A DNA stretch of 64,000 nucleotides, taken from Gracilaria domingensis (lineage: Eukaryota > Rhodophyta > Florideophyceae > Gracilariales > Gracilariaceae). The DNA lies in NCBI GenBank assembly GCA_022539475.1, contig VCMS01000097.1, positions 62,001 to 126,000 of the forward strand, written 5' to 3'. Positions 25,501 through 36,112 of this stretch are shown one piece after another. The position numbers were made by a program, and so were the translations under genes. The notes beneath the pieces were generated by a model. The model made no database searches and was not told the DNA's origin. It was given only the letters and a program-made list of their open reading frames with translations. Each line of letters begins with the position of its first letter. Within the stretch, counting starts at the first letter, position 1.

Positions 25501-25599
25501 GTTGGATATCTAGATATATCTGGCAGGCGGTATTATCTGGATCTGCAGAGAGAGTCCAGAGAAATACAAGGCTTTTCGAAAGTTCAGGCAACCAATTAA
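22588..25599 (+). pseudogene. CACTA/EnSpm (Tnp2-like) transposase with three in-frame stops
   Basis: A single frame of about 1,000 codons is interrupted by TAG 23002-23004, TGA 24094-24096 and TGA 24526-24528, with no frameshift. After an acidic N-terminus comes a Tnp2-like region. It shows CPVC near residue 240, TISTDGLE and KWPIVCTILNF, an Asp-containing segment ending TADWPAASKVLGYVGH, then the zinc-like RFCRFC. Next come YDVMHLVLLGWIKHIMKL and, after the last stop, HLPGLLRECGHLPVTSQFRVERL; the DVMHL and HL...FRVER motifs are family signatures. Such transposases cut DNA at CACTA-type inverted repeats. I could not identify the terminal repeats. The flanking proteins at 20264 and 26355 are candidate accessory genes. 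Inactive as it stands unless stops are bypassed. Confidence 0.75.
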
Positions 25600-26354
25600 G
25601 ATAGAAATATGTGTCATAGGGTTCGTATGAGAAGATGGTGCCTACGTCGGATTCGCACAGCGTTGGAATTGCTCTCAATAAATCCTTTGCTGTGGGTCTG
25701 TTCAAACTGGATCAAGTTTCATTGGAAACATCTTTCACTCGGATACACAGAGAGTGAAGTCTATAGAACGAGAATTATGTGCTGGCAACGTGCGAGGCTG
25801 AAGACCCGTCCAAATCACATCTCGAGACGTGCCACAATTGACAGAATCGAATGGCGTGCGTCGACATTTTCTTTCTGGCACGATTAGCGTATATGAAGCA
25901 CGCCGCGCCAAGCACGACAGTACAATTTCCTCGAGCCATACGGGGAGGAATGTTGCTCGCCACAAAGGCGGCGTCGCAGCCCCCTAGTCTCGTCTTCCAA
26001 TGTCCAAGGCGTAGATTGCATGCGCACGCCTCACCATCGAACCACCACACGCAGTCTAAATGGCGGGCAACTCTAGACGCGCTCCCCTGATTAGAAGTTC
26101 GGCACAGGTTGTGGTTACATGAATGAAATAAAATGATTGGTTGAGAGCAGTTACGTGAAACGTGTTGAGAGCGATGATCATGTGGAGTATATCGGGCTTC
26201 TCAGAGTGCCGAACGTTCGGCATTCCACTCAACCTTGACTTCATCAGTACGTTGCCTCAACTACGTCCACGGAATATTCGTACCAACACACCAACACACT
26301 ATGCCGCCCCTCCCAATATATTCTTGAGTTGAACATTCCCCGAAAAAATGTCGT
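25600..26354. other. Gap between transposon genes
   Basis: Short frames only on both strands; nothing recognised. Probably internal transposon spacer. Confidence 0.4.
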
Positions 26355-27185
26355 GTGTCTGGCGGCGTCATTGGCTCAAACCCGAACGATCACTGTCTCA
26401 TATGTGAAGAACCTATTCATATAATCTGTGGTACCGTGCCAGGGCCTTCACATAAAGAGCAGTACGCGCCTGACAAATCAATTGAATCTTGCGTTTTCTG
26501 CAGTGTTTGCAGTAGCTCTGGACATAGACAAAGTGATGCCTGCAGTGTGAAGACAGTAAATCGAAGTAAGTTGAAGACTTTCCCAACAGTGATTCAAGAA
26601 TTGGTCCCTTTCAGTGTGAAACGGATGGAATATGTTGAAACACCCGAGCCTCCGAGAGAACGATTCTTCACTGGTCCGGTTCATTATGTCTGTGTAAATA
26701 GCTCCAAACCGGTGTACGACAGCTCAAAATGTGACCGAGAGACTCTAATTCTTCCCGGGACGACTCATAAAGTGTACTCTGCAGATGTAAAATTGAAAAT
26801 TGATAAGCGCATTAAAAACGCTGAAAAGGTCCGCCGATATAGAACCAAGAATCGTGAAAGAGATAATCGTAACACACGTCGTCGGTACCATGAAAAGAAG
26901 CTCGAATCGTCGTCTGCAGCAAGTACAGTTACTGCGTCACAAGGCACATCCTCACACAATGACACAGCTCATCTGTTCGTAGCAGATGCAGGAGTGAGGC
27001 CGAAGACTGTTGATTCTTCTCAACAATGTCAAGACCGGTACCACGTTCATTCCGTAACGGATATCTATCATGTTTGTCGCAGTTTACACTTTTTTCCGAT
27101 TCAAACTTGCAAGTATTTAATGGCAATAAGAAGATTCTTCAATTGGAAGGCGATAATGAAGGCTCTTGTTCCCTTTCTGTACTGA
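26355..27185 (+). CDS. Cys-rich protein with a basic helix, probably transposon accessory
   Basis: Open for 276 codons from a GTG at 26355; no in-frame ATG precedes it, so the real start or an upstream exon is undefined. Residues 10-65 contain Cys/His motifs (CLICEEPIHIIC, then CVFCSVCSSSGH), suggesting zinc binding. Residues 150-190 are a highly basic helix (KVRRYRTKNRERDNR, then RRRYHEKKLESS), followed by a Ser/Thr-rich stretch. This is the architecture of a small DNA-binding protein. It lies downstream of the CACTA transposase on the same strand. A related basic segment occurs in the fragments at 385-490. Function unknown. Confidence 0.4.
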   Translation: MSGGVIGSNPNDHCLICEEPIHIICGTVPGPSHKEQYAPDKSIESCVFCSVCSSSGHRQSDACSVKTVNRSKLKTFPTVIQELVPFSVKRMEYVETPEPPRERFFTGPVHYVCVNSSKPVYDSSKCDRETLILPGTTHKVYSADVKLKIDKRIKNAEKVRRYRTKNRERDNRNTRRRYHEKKLESSSAASTVTASQGTSSHNDTAHLFVADAGVRPKTVDSSQQCQDRYHVHSVTDIYHVCRSLHFFPIQTCKYLMAIRRFFNWKAIMKALVPFLY

Positions 27186-27299
27186 CAGAGAAAACGAAGA
27201 GGAATCAACCAACAGCATGAACCCTTCTCTGAACAGTTTTCCGGTTGGCAATTTCTTATGAATCATTACGTATAGCACACATATGCTGCTCCCTTGAAT

Positions 27300-29798
27300 C
27301 TATACAGCCAGACTAACAAATGTCAAGTACGTACATTTCAGATGCACGGTACCACGTGCAATATCCTTGTCGATTATTGTGCCCCTCTGCCTCCACATAT
27401 TCTCGGGTGGTGTAGCATTTCCTTGATTCGCTCCTCTGCCATAACCTTCCAACAAAATCCAATTGCCAACAACGCTCCCATCGCCCTTCAAAACCGTTAC
27501 AGAGTTCATGCCGGAAGGGCTGTATGCGGAACTTGGTGGCATTAGCCGAACCATCAAATCCCGTTCAGGTTGCTCCACCCATCGTATCGCTGGTACGAAT
27601 GCTGCTTCCAGTTGCCGCTTCAGTTGTTGATTCGCAGGCCATTCGAAAATCTGGCTTTTTGCCACAAACTTTTGAACAGTGTGATCACTAATACTCCCCT
27701 CTTTGACACTCTTAAGGTAAAGGTCCAACAAGTTGCAGACAGCAGTTCATCACCCACTCTGTAGCGATACCACCCTCTCCGAGTGAGACCATGAAAGAGG
27801 CCATCGTTGATAAATTGTTCTGCACTTTAGCGTGGTCACCAGTTAGTAACGTTAGGTCTCGATGACAAAAAGCATCTATTGTAGGAAGAATTACGTTTTT
27901 ATCACCCTTGTTTGCAAGAGACACAACCTGAGTTTCCACTGAATCTGCATCACCACTGCAGGCAACCAAAACGCTCTCTTCACAAACACCGTAAGCGTAG
28001 CACTGCCTGGTTGGTGAAATGTAGCCATACTTCCTTAGAATCGACCGACGGCAATCTGAAACCGACTTTTCTACAGGATCTGGTAGCAAAGACAAACATT
28101 TGACAAGGAATGAGGCACTGCGATGATTGGTGGCTGCAAGCCTTGATACGTCGCGCACCAATAACGGGAGAGACAGCAAGTCATGTGTGCAAGGGTGAGC
28201 AATAAAGCGAACCACGGAGTCATGGTCGTCCATGTTATCCGTCTGGAGTCCTCCGTTTAGCTCCTTTACAATGGCTTCATTCTTATCCGTATTCTCAGGT
28301 ATTCTGTCATTCGCATAATGCTTCATGAAGTGCCATATGTCGCGTTGCAAAGGTGGTAGCTGATAGTTACCAGTCAGGGTGTTTAACGATGCCGGGAGTC
28401 ACTACTCCTTTGGTGAATTCCCTTTTTGTTGCGTTTCGGAGTTGTGTCGTTCTTAGTTGTTCTTGAGGTTGACCTTGTGTTCGTTAATCCAGAGGCAAGT
28501 TTATGTAGAACGGCTGTTGCGATGCAGATGACTTCCGCACGGTCCGCAACCATAGAGGACAGAGCTCACTCGCATACTATTCGTACAGCCGTCGACCCAC
28601 CACCGCCCTCTTTGTAAGCTCGTCGCAAAATCGCAGTAACGCGAGCAACATCTCCATGAATAGAAAGCCGTTCAAAGTGACGCATGGCTGCATTCGGAGA
28701 ACACATTCGTTCCTCTTTGGTGCGATAGTCAGGATTGGGTTCTCGTTCTTTCCTTCTGTCTTTCGAACCTTGAATGGTATCAGCGGCCTTACGAACTAGT
28801 TGTTCGAAGGCGTGCATGCTAAACTCCTGGCTCTTGATTTGGACGCGTACTTGCAATGCATTCAAACCGGCTTGCAGCAGATGCATGACTTCGAGGTGGC
28901 ATGCATTGGGTGTAAATTTGGCTGGCCCAGTAACAGTGTTAAGCGCGGAGGTAGCTTTGGAACCTCACTTGGTCACTTTTCTTTAGGCGTTCTTTCCTTT
29001 GGCACTTTCGCGAACAGCGGAAGCATGTGTACGACGCGTACTTATGATGAGGCCCGATCGTCGCAAAAGCGCCTCGAGCAGAATCCAAGCGCTTTCCGGA
29101 GATGATACAAATTCCGGTAAGAAGCGCCGAGCGGCCATAATGGTATTCTTCGTCCCAGAGGCGCTGAAGGATTGTGAAGACAATAACTCGACTCGAAACG
29201 CTTGTGCAATGGCAGTAATTCATTTCGAAACATCAAGAAGCCCTTCGTCGGTCTGCCTTCTTTCCAGGTCCAGCACATAAATCCAGAATTCCAATCGCTT
29301 CATTATGCCTAATACTGGGGTCTTACGCACTCGAATGGCGTCAATCTCGGCTTTGAGAAGACCGCATAGCTGCTCGGTCCAAAAGAGCTTGGGGCTTGGC
29401 GGATGACGATATGGGCAAAGTTTTTTGACTCATTCGTTTAGCATGGCGATGCGGATGTACCAAACTGCTCGCTGAGTAGGAATGCACCGAGTGGCCCTCA
29501 TGTCGATGACTTTTCCTGCCGCACGCACATTGGCAGACCCTAGGCGTACGGAGTGGAACGACAAAGGGTTATGAGATCCTTTCGAAAGTCGATTGAACCA
29601 ATCATGAAGCAGGTCCTGAGACAGTGGATGCTTCTGAAGCGGGAACGCTCGAGCGCTTGTGCATGATTTGGATGATTTAGGGGGTGTTGAGGTTTCGGCG
29701 CGCTGCCGCTTGGTGGGACGCGCGCGACGGAGAGCGTTGAGGGCGTTTTTGAGTTCTGTTAGGTCGGCTGGTGTACTAGATGTCGAGGTAGTGGCCAT
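27300..29798 (-). pseudogene. MED12: Mediator MED12-like gene with multiple in-frame stops
   Basis: ATG at 29798 opens a protein with a Lys/Arg-rich N-terminus and then a segment (about 29620-29435) matching the Med12 domain: DLLHDWFNRLSKGSHNPLSF, a short loop, then IPTQRAVWYIRIAMLNE. The same frame continues through KLFWTEQLCGLLKAEID and DEGLLDVSK, matching the conserved GLLD motif, and on to about 28390. It is interrupted by TGA 29430, TGA 29220 (where Trp is expected), TAA 28983, TGA 28965 and TGA 28566. After frameshifts, helical open segments follow (28350-27712 and 27731-27300), which I take as the continuation with less certainty. MED12 is the CDK8-module subunit of Mediator that links to cyclin C/CDK8. 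About 830 codons against >1,500 usual suggests truncation. Likely a pseudogene. Confidence 0.55.
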
Positions 29799-30183
29799 GC
29801 AAGTGATGGAGTCTTTCTGATGACAGTACAGAGTGAACTCGTAGGAAACCATAGAACGGTATAGATACACCCAGAGTGGCGTAGACGCCGTTCTACGCAA
29901 CCACCTACGTGCCTCGCAAAGGCCTCTCTGACAAAGATCTCCACGGAGAACTTGTATGACAGGCGTAGCTGCGTGACGAATCGGAAAACGATTTCCTTTC
30001 CCCGCACGTGTGCAACGGACAACAGAAGACGACGCACTTGCAGACTAACGGCTTCGCCAGAAGGACGGGTAGTATTATAACGAACGCAATTGAAACGGTT
30101 CCCCCTCGATAGGCACGTGCCATCGTTCTCAAAATTTCAGCTCACACTGATTTAACAAGTGCAGAAAGCGCGCGCAACGGCCG

Positions 30184-30194
30184 TACCCCTGGTA
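30184..30194. promoter_or_regulatory. Dyad TACCCCTGGTA, copy 3
   Basis: Exact 11-mer in the context CGTACCCCTGGTACTCC, 386 bp upstream of the MED12-like ATG at 29798. Confidence 0.4.
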
Positions 30195-31021
30195 CTCCTG
30201 CTCCATCGACTGCGTTCTCCGCCGCGATCCAAACGCAGTGTCCCCACGGCCAGCGCCGTGGGACACTTTCATTCAGATTGTTGGGCACCCGCCCGTCTCC
30301 TTTCCGATGCGCGCACTTCTTGCGCCGTCTGGCATACAAACCAAATGCAACATTCTACCGCGCTTGCTCGGCTCTTCGCGCAGCATCGTGCCAATTGTTG
30401 CTGAGCGACTGCTCTCGTGACAGATACCGTCTCTTGAGAATTTTTTCCCTTCTTTTCAGCCGCAGGTTGCGAGACCATTCGCCCGCTGCATCAATTGCAT
30501 CTGCCGTCATCGTTTGCCGTCGCCGTCGCGCACTTTCTTATGCACAGCCATAATCGTGAACCATTCTTCACGTGTGTATGAAAACCGCACTGTCTACTCT
30601 ATCGATAGATACTAACCCGTAAGGTTGTCCCACCTCTTCCTCGTTTCCTTGGCTGCGTTTTCAAAGCTTCTGTGCATTTGTGGTGGAGTTTCGATATGGC
30701 ATTGTGCCAATCTCGGCCACGGCGGATAGCTTTAATCCTCATCTTAATCACGCGACCTCCCTTTAGTTCAGCGACGGTGGCAGCTCTCTGTTTTCAAATG
30801 AGCAGCATATGAGCCTATGGCCGCTGCCCTCCTCTCGCAGAGCACCGAATCGTCTGTGAGTCTGCTATGTCTTGTCATCATTCACTTCCGTGTCTTTCGC
30901 AGCCTATTACCATTACTTCAATTGCTCCTTCTGTCTTACTCCCGAGTGCGTATCCGCAATGAGCTCATGCTCAGGGTTTGCTGTATGGAAACTGTTCACT
31001 AGTTCGCAATAACCTTTGGAC
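30195..31021. other. Divergent intergenic region between the MED12-like and HHIP-like genes
   Basis: About 1.2 kb separates the two divergent start codons. Apart from the dyad at 30184 nothing is recognised; open frames are short. Confidence 0.5.
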
Positions 31022-32408
31022 ATGTATCGTACTGCCATCTCCATTGCTCTTATAGCTCTCGTGTTGAGCGCTGCGCTGGCTGACAATCCTGTTTCCGCTC
31101 CCATTATTCACGGCGGATTCAGTGTTCAGACAAGGAAGTTCGCGAAGCTCCCAGGTGAAAGTGCAAAGATTGTTTATATCGTTTCGCTCAGATATGACCT
31201 TTACGTCTGCACGCTTCATGCCGTGTACAGGCTCAACCCACAAGGGATTGTTTCACTTTACCTCGATGTGGACTACGCATTCACAGCCAGCACGAATTGG
31301 TTTCTCAACTTCTTCAACAAAATGCACGGCGGTGTAAGAAGCATTGCATTTCACCCCAACTTCGCTCAGAATTGAAGAATATACATTGCCGCAATGGAGT
31401 CAAGACCAAAAAACCCACGTGATTTCTATTACTTGCCTGATGCCCAGACGCCAATTAAAGCCGATGGCGTTCTCTTGGAGTTCATTCACGATTTCAAAAC
31501 CGGTGTCCCGAATGTCTTCACCTACCGGAATGTGTTTCGCGTTGGAATGCCCTTTTTCGACCACTCAATCAAACAAATCGCCTTCTTCGGTAATTATCTA
31601 TACATCGCTTATAGTGATGGCTCTTTCCAATCCGCAACTGCTGGTGGTGGGGAGAAGAACGATGCTCTTGGTAAGATATTGAGGATCAATCTACTTCGAC
31701 AGGGCAGACTTCCATTTACCGTACCGCCCGGTAATCCGTTCATTAACAAAACGTTCATGCTAAATGAGGTCTACGCCTTGGGATTCCGGAACCAACACAC
31801 CATCTCCTTTGGAAAGGACGGAAGGATTTTTGTAACGGACGTAGGTCGAGATGACATAGAAGAAACTAACTTGGTGGTCAAGGGTGGCAATTGTGGGTGC
31901 TCAAACCGTGAAGGAACATTCGTTCATAAAAGCGTTGGTGGGCTGGTGACCGGTGTTTCCCCGCTATATGCCAATGACGCAGCGTATGGGTACATCTATC
32001 CCGCTGCAGAAGTTGGGCATAAAGGAAAAGAAGGCGCTGGCTCTGTTGTCCAAGCGGTTGCCGGTGGATGTCTCGTAGAAAACGGATCTCCCATGGGTGG
32101 TAAGTACCACTACGCTGACCTCCCCAAGTCGGGAAACCTGTTCTTTTCCACCACATATGAACTCAAACATGCCAGAACCACCTGTCCTCCATGGCAGCTT
32201 TCACAAGCTCATACGAGACAAGCTTTTATATACTATGAGCATGATGGTTTTCCCGGGAGTCCGCTATTACGATTTAACTCTTGGAGATGTAGTCAAACAT
32301 GACGGTGAACAAGTGAAAGGCAGAGTGGATGTTCGTATGGGCAGGAGCCCTCGAGGAGAGCTGTACTGGTCCAGTAACAGCAGTGGGCGCGTATATTTGT
32401 TTACATAA
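31022..32408 (+). pseudogene. Secreted HHIP-like / glucose-sorbosone dehydrogenase-type protein, broken
   Basis: ATG 31022 gives a clear signal peptide (IALIALVLSAALA). The mature protein has the six-bladed beta-propeller signature of the GSDH/HHIP-like family: GGVRSIAFHPNFAQN, then RIYIAAME, GKILRINLL, NEVYALGFRNQHTISFGKDG and FVTDVGRDDIEETNLVVKGG. Family enzymes oxidise sugars with PQQ; animal HHIP relatives are extracellular binders. TGA at 31373-31375 interrupts FAQN-RIYIAA, where Arg (CGA) or Gly (GGA) is usual. A one-base shift near 32170 moves the C-terminal blade (YHYADLPKSGNLFF, then PRGELYWSSNSSGRVYLF) into another frame, ending at 32408. Two defects make this a pseudogene or damaged allele. 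It abuts a nicastrin fragment on the same strand. Confidence 0.7.
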
Positions 32409-32418
32409 TGGAAACAAC

Positions 32419-33197
32419 AGAGGTGCTTTTTCTCCTCAGTACAAGCTCCAGTCCATTGGTAGAATGTGGGCTTGTGCTTCCACTGTTACTCCGACACCTT
32501 CGGCCAATATCACCAACGAAAGCAATTCCAACGTAGAAAATGCGGGCTCTTCTGTTACCTCTGAGTAGTGTTTGCGAAATAGGACCTGTTTACCAATAGG
32601 TGGCCATTCTTTTTGGTCCGCCCTTGGTCGAGTCAACTCTACTGTCACCTCCGATGCTCCCCGCAAGTACTTGTTCATCACAGCGCCGATGGACTCTTAT
32701 GCATTCTACCCAGAGTTTGGAATGGGCGCTGGAGCAGAAAAATCTTCCTTGGCTGTGTTGATGGCTGTAGCAGAAGCTCTGGCCAACTACTGGCGCCAAG
32801 CCACGGAGAAAGGCGATTTTGAACGTCAGCATGTCTATTTCGCATTCAACGCTGAGACTTGGGGCTATGCAGGTTCCGCCAGGTTCCTGAGAGACATGTA
32901 GAATTTAAATGTGACGAAGGGCAAGATATTTCCGAAAGTCGGAAAGGGTGCAAAAAACCGTTCATCAACAATCTTAAGTTCAAGGAATTCAGAGGCGCTG
33001 ATATTCAAGTACTAAACTCGGGTCAATTGATAACTCCCTCCACCAGCAACGGCCCCCCCACGTCTCCTTTTTTCACCCACTACGATGATGGACTTGAGGA
33101 AAGTCTTGAACGTCTTGAAGAAATGTTGAATAACACTTGTATGGTAGCATTCGTTCCATCCCGTCGGTGCCGACTACTTTCCGACCATGTACGGTAA
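32419..33197 (+). pseudogene. Nicastrin-like fragment (gamma-secretase subunit)
   Basis: Nicastrin is the large ectodomain subunit of gamma-secretase, with a peptidase-like fold that has lost activity. The segment CLPIGGHSFWSALGRVNST, then FITAPMDSYAFYPEFGMGAG and HVYFAFNAETWGYAGSARFL, matches its core, including the D-S/A-FF, GAE/GAGAE and F.ETW.Y.GS pattern. A TAG at 32566-32568 precedes it in frame. A one-base shift after LRDM (32900) moves the continuation (EFKCDEG and FINNLKFKEFRGADI) to another frame, ending at 33197. The N-terminal signal sequence, most of the C-terminal half and the transmembrane helix are missing. It starts within about 20 bases of the end of the HHIP-like gene, so the two may have been joined by rearrangement. 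Confidence 0.7.
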
Positions 33198-33472
33198 TAG
33201 ATAGGAGCTATTAGAAAATAAAGAACTAATTACGGCTACTATTGGCCCGCTTGAATTGCAACGACGTTCGCAGCTAGAGCCACTGGACTCTCTCAGGGAC
33301 ATGTACTGTACACACATTATTTTTTTCGAATAAATTGCGGCACATTTTTGGTCCAAATACGCCCAGAATCAATGTTCATAGGGTTGAGTAACATTGCTGG
33401 TCACTGGACATACCGTTGCTCTCCGCAAGCCATCCTCCCGGTTCTTCAGACGTATGTTACGCTTTAGGCTCG
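33198..33472. other. Short intergenic interval
   Basis: No gene seen between the convergent nicastrin fragment and the membrane-protein run. Confidence 0.5.
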
Positions 33473-34660
33473 TCACTGGAACCATTGAGTCTCTTTAATA
33501 GGTGCTATTTCATCCTCTTCGCGGGCTGCAGGAGCGTTCGCCCTATTTTCAACCGGACTCGGTCCCGCACCCGTTTCTGCACTTTGAATTGTGGCCTGAC
33601 CTTCTACTACGAGCGCGTCCCGGATGCGGTGAAGGCGCCCATTGAGAGAACCTGCGTCCGTCGGTTCTACGCTGAACGACTCTGTGGCCTCCGCGACATC
33701 GGCCTCTGCGCTTCTCTGTGATACAGAAACAGTTTTTTGAAAGTGAGTAGCCACCGCTGCGCGGAAGAGATCTAGTCGGCTCATGTTGTGCTGCCAACGC
33801 TTGGCGTACTCAACCCAACCGGAAGCACGTTTCAGCGCTTCGGACATACTATCCGACGTATGCTCCCCCACCGCAAAGCACTGATCGTTGAGCGAGCAGT
33901 AGGCGGCGTACAACTCCTGGGAGAGGTGAACTCCGTCCTCGGTGAGATCAAGCGCAGCATTGGTGACGAACCTTTCGTGGACGTGAAGCAGCGGCATCTC
34001 CATCTCCGGGTCAATAGAGAAGCATCTGACACGCCCAAACACTGTGTATCGAGGAGCAGGAACTGGCGTCGGAGTCCCAGCCAAATCGATCTCTATAGCT
34101 GGCGTCTCCTCGTCTTGTTCCTCTACCGCTTCCGGTTGAACAATGTGGCCACCCGGGAGACATTCTTTTATGAAACCAGGCGCGTGCGGAAAGTAATGAG
34201 GCGCTCAATCGCATAGTGCACCCATCCACTCCGATTGCGGTAAGAATGGAGGGTTGTTTCGGTTTTCGTTCCCATCGTCCCGCTTCGCCGGATGACGGGG
34301 AATGTCGGGAAACGAGTCAGCATCGTACCAAAGGTATCCAGGTGCCGGTGTCTTCTCCCAGTCAATCTGCACCACGTAGTCAAGGAGTGCGTCGGCCTCC
34401 CTTGCTCCGAAGTCGGTTCCCCTCACGATGCTCTGTATCCCGAGTCCACGAATGAAGCGAACCAGTTCGCATGGAAGTCGCATCAGCCGCCCTGGCGTAG
34501 CTTCGAGATCAGGATCCATGGCAAGACCCCAGTCATGGAACTTCAACTGCATCGGGAGCACTTACCTAGCAGCTAGCAGGAAGGAAAAAAAGACCAATAC
34601 AGCCCACTCTACCTTGAGTACGGTGCGAACGAGGAAGGCCATCCGACCGTCGGTGACCAT
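33473..34660 (-). CDS. Unrecognised membrane-anchored protein with two in-frame stops
   Basis: ATG 34660 begins a frame of 395 codons whose residues 15-31 form a hydrophobic anchor (VEWAVLVFFSFLLAA). A soluble, fairly acidic domain follows (KFHDWGLAMDPDLEATPG, later DYVVQIDWEKTPAPGYLWYD). Only two stops interrupt it: TAA 34562-34564 directly after the anchor and TGA 34205-34207. Both are compatible with Gln (CAA) and Arg (CGA) codons changed by C to T. The bases after the anchor, TAG/GTAAGTG, also resemble a 5' splice site, so an intron is an alternative for the first stop. The single-anchor topology resembles type II membrane proteins. No family is recognised. Confidence 0.45.
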
Positions 34661-34727
34661 GGCCCCTGTAGAGGTAAGCCGCAATCGGTGGCGTCGGCAC
34701 GCATAGATACCGGGAGACGGTGAATAT

Positions 34728-35489
34728 CTACTCCTGTACAGGGACCTCTAAATACAGTCTCTGCCGTTTCGGACGCAGTAGGTCATGAAATTCCTGATTG
34801 TGCCAGCCGAAGAAGACATAATGTTCAGTTCGGATACACACTTCGTCGCCAATATCGTCACCCAACCGCCCGCCTTCGGCGATAAGATAAAACTTATCCA
34901 ACGGTACCGGCCACGCAATGAGACCGAGAACATTGTGGTCTTGAGGAGGAAACGGAGCCGTGTCGGGTTGATCGGCGTACTGTTCCCGCAGGCAGCGAAG
35001 GATGACTGCTAGTGAATGTTGGTACTCACGCTCCTGCGGGCACCGAATCCACAGCATGTCGACTGGAATACCGATATCCGAGTGCACAGCGTTAATGCGA
35101 GCACCTTCGTCAATATAGATGCGCATGTGACCCCAACGGGCTTCCCAAGAGTCATCGCGGAGGCGCTTGTTGCCGGTGAGATACCCGACGGCCGGACGAA
35201 CCGGTGTCGCGTAGAAACGAGTGGCGTCGAACCTCGCCGCCGAGGCCAACATACTCCTCGACCGGATACGGAATGCATAGGCGACGACGGGAGAGAGGAA
35301 CGCGGCCTGGGAGACGGCGATGATCGAACTCCGCATCGGAACTGACCCAATGCTCTCTGACCAGTGGAATTGTGGCACGAGGGAACCGGAAGGGATGAAA
35401 AGAAGGTATGGCGAGAGTACGGACGGTGAGGTGAAGAGAGAAAGTACGAAGTGGAGCGAGGAACGGGGAAGATAAGCGTTTTTTTGCAT
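34728..35489 (-). CDS. Unrecognised protein, intact frame
   Basis: Open for 253 codons from ATG 35489 to TAG 34728. The N-terminal 80 residues are hydrophobic and Ser-rich (FVLSLFTSPSVLSPYLLF, then a second segment near residues 55-70), compatible with signal or anchor sequence. The rest is soluble with paired aromatic and charged residues (WEARWGHMRIYIDEGARI, GLIAWPVPLDKFYLI). It lies 68 bp upstream of the ATG of the preceding membrane-anchored gene on the same strand. No homology recognised. An internal ATG at about 35337 (MRSSIIAVSQAAFL) is an alternative start. Confidence 0.4.
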   Translation of the reverse strand: MQKNAYLPRSSLHFVLSLFTSPSVLSPYLLFIPSGSLVPQFHWSESIGSVPMRSSIIAVSQAAFLSPVVAYAFRIRSRSMLASAARFDATRFYATPVRPAVGYLTGNKRLRDDSWEARWGHMRIYIDEGARINAVHSDIGIPVDMLWIRCPQEREYQHSLAVILRCLREQYADQPDTAPFPPQDHNVLGLIAWPVPLDKFYLIAEGGRLGDDIGDEVCIRTEHYVFFGWHNQEFHDLLRPKRQRLYLEVPVQE

Positions 35490-36112
35490 TGTATCAAATA
35501 GACACCGAAAACAGATTCGAACGTTTCAGACGGGAGGTTGCCCGAGAACGGGCAACAAGCTAAGAAGGGGGGTATGTAAGATACTGAGCCGTGCCAGTTG
35601 CATTGGTGCTGCTGTAAGGAAGGCCGCTAGTCGGATGCTGTTGTTGTAGTCAACATAGTAGTAGTAGTAGTCCACGTGTATGCCGATGCCAGCTAGTGCC
35701 CTGTAGTCGGTAATTCGTACACGTGTGTGGCTGTGCCAGACTAGATATATATTTTCGCCAGGTCGGCGCTAGCCCCAAAAACAGTTAACCAAGGTGCTTC
35801 CTACAAGGTTCTTCGTCTTGTTTCCTGTGGCACGGATCCTAAGTCGTAGTAGGAACTCAGGTTGTCTAAGACCTGCACAGGCTGTTCTGCAGCGATATCA
35901 CTACCATTGCACCGGCTCTCTGGCTAGGCGCGTGGTACCTTTTTGGACTGCGCCTGTCTCCGTACTCGGTTTCACTACAGAGTGCCATGGACTACTCCGC
36001 ACCTTCAACGACCGTCTTCCCCGACTCGGCAGCCCACAAGGCCTTACACCTCGTGTGCCGCATACCCACACCACCGTTCCTGGAAATTTACCTGAGTAGT
36101 CGTTCGCGCGCA
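35490..36112. other. Intergenic, with a short TAG microsatellite
   Basis: Contains a five-unit trinucleotide run at 35656-35670 and otherwise nothing recognised. A plus-strand frame at 35794-36099 has no support beyond being open. Confidence 0.5.

Noticed and set aside
34546-34564. A 19-nt intron (GTAAGTG...GCAG) removing the TAA after the membrane anchor of the 33473-34660 gene
   Set aside because: Joining the flanks yields TTG shifted to a TGA stop within one codon, so it does not restore a frame. A longer intron remains possible.
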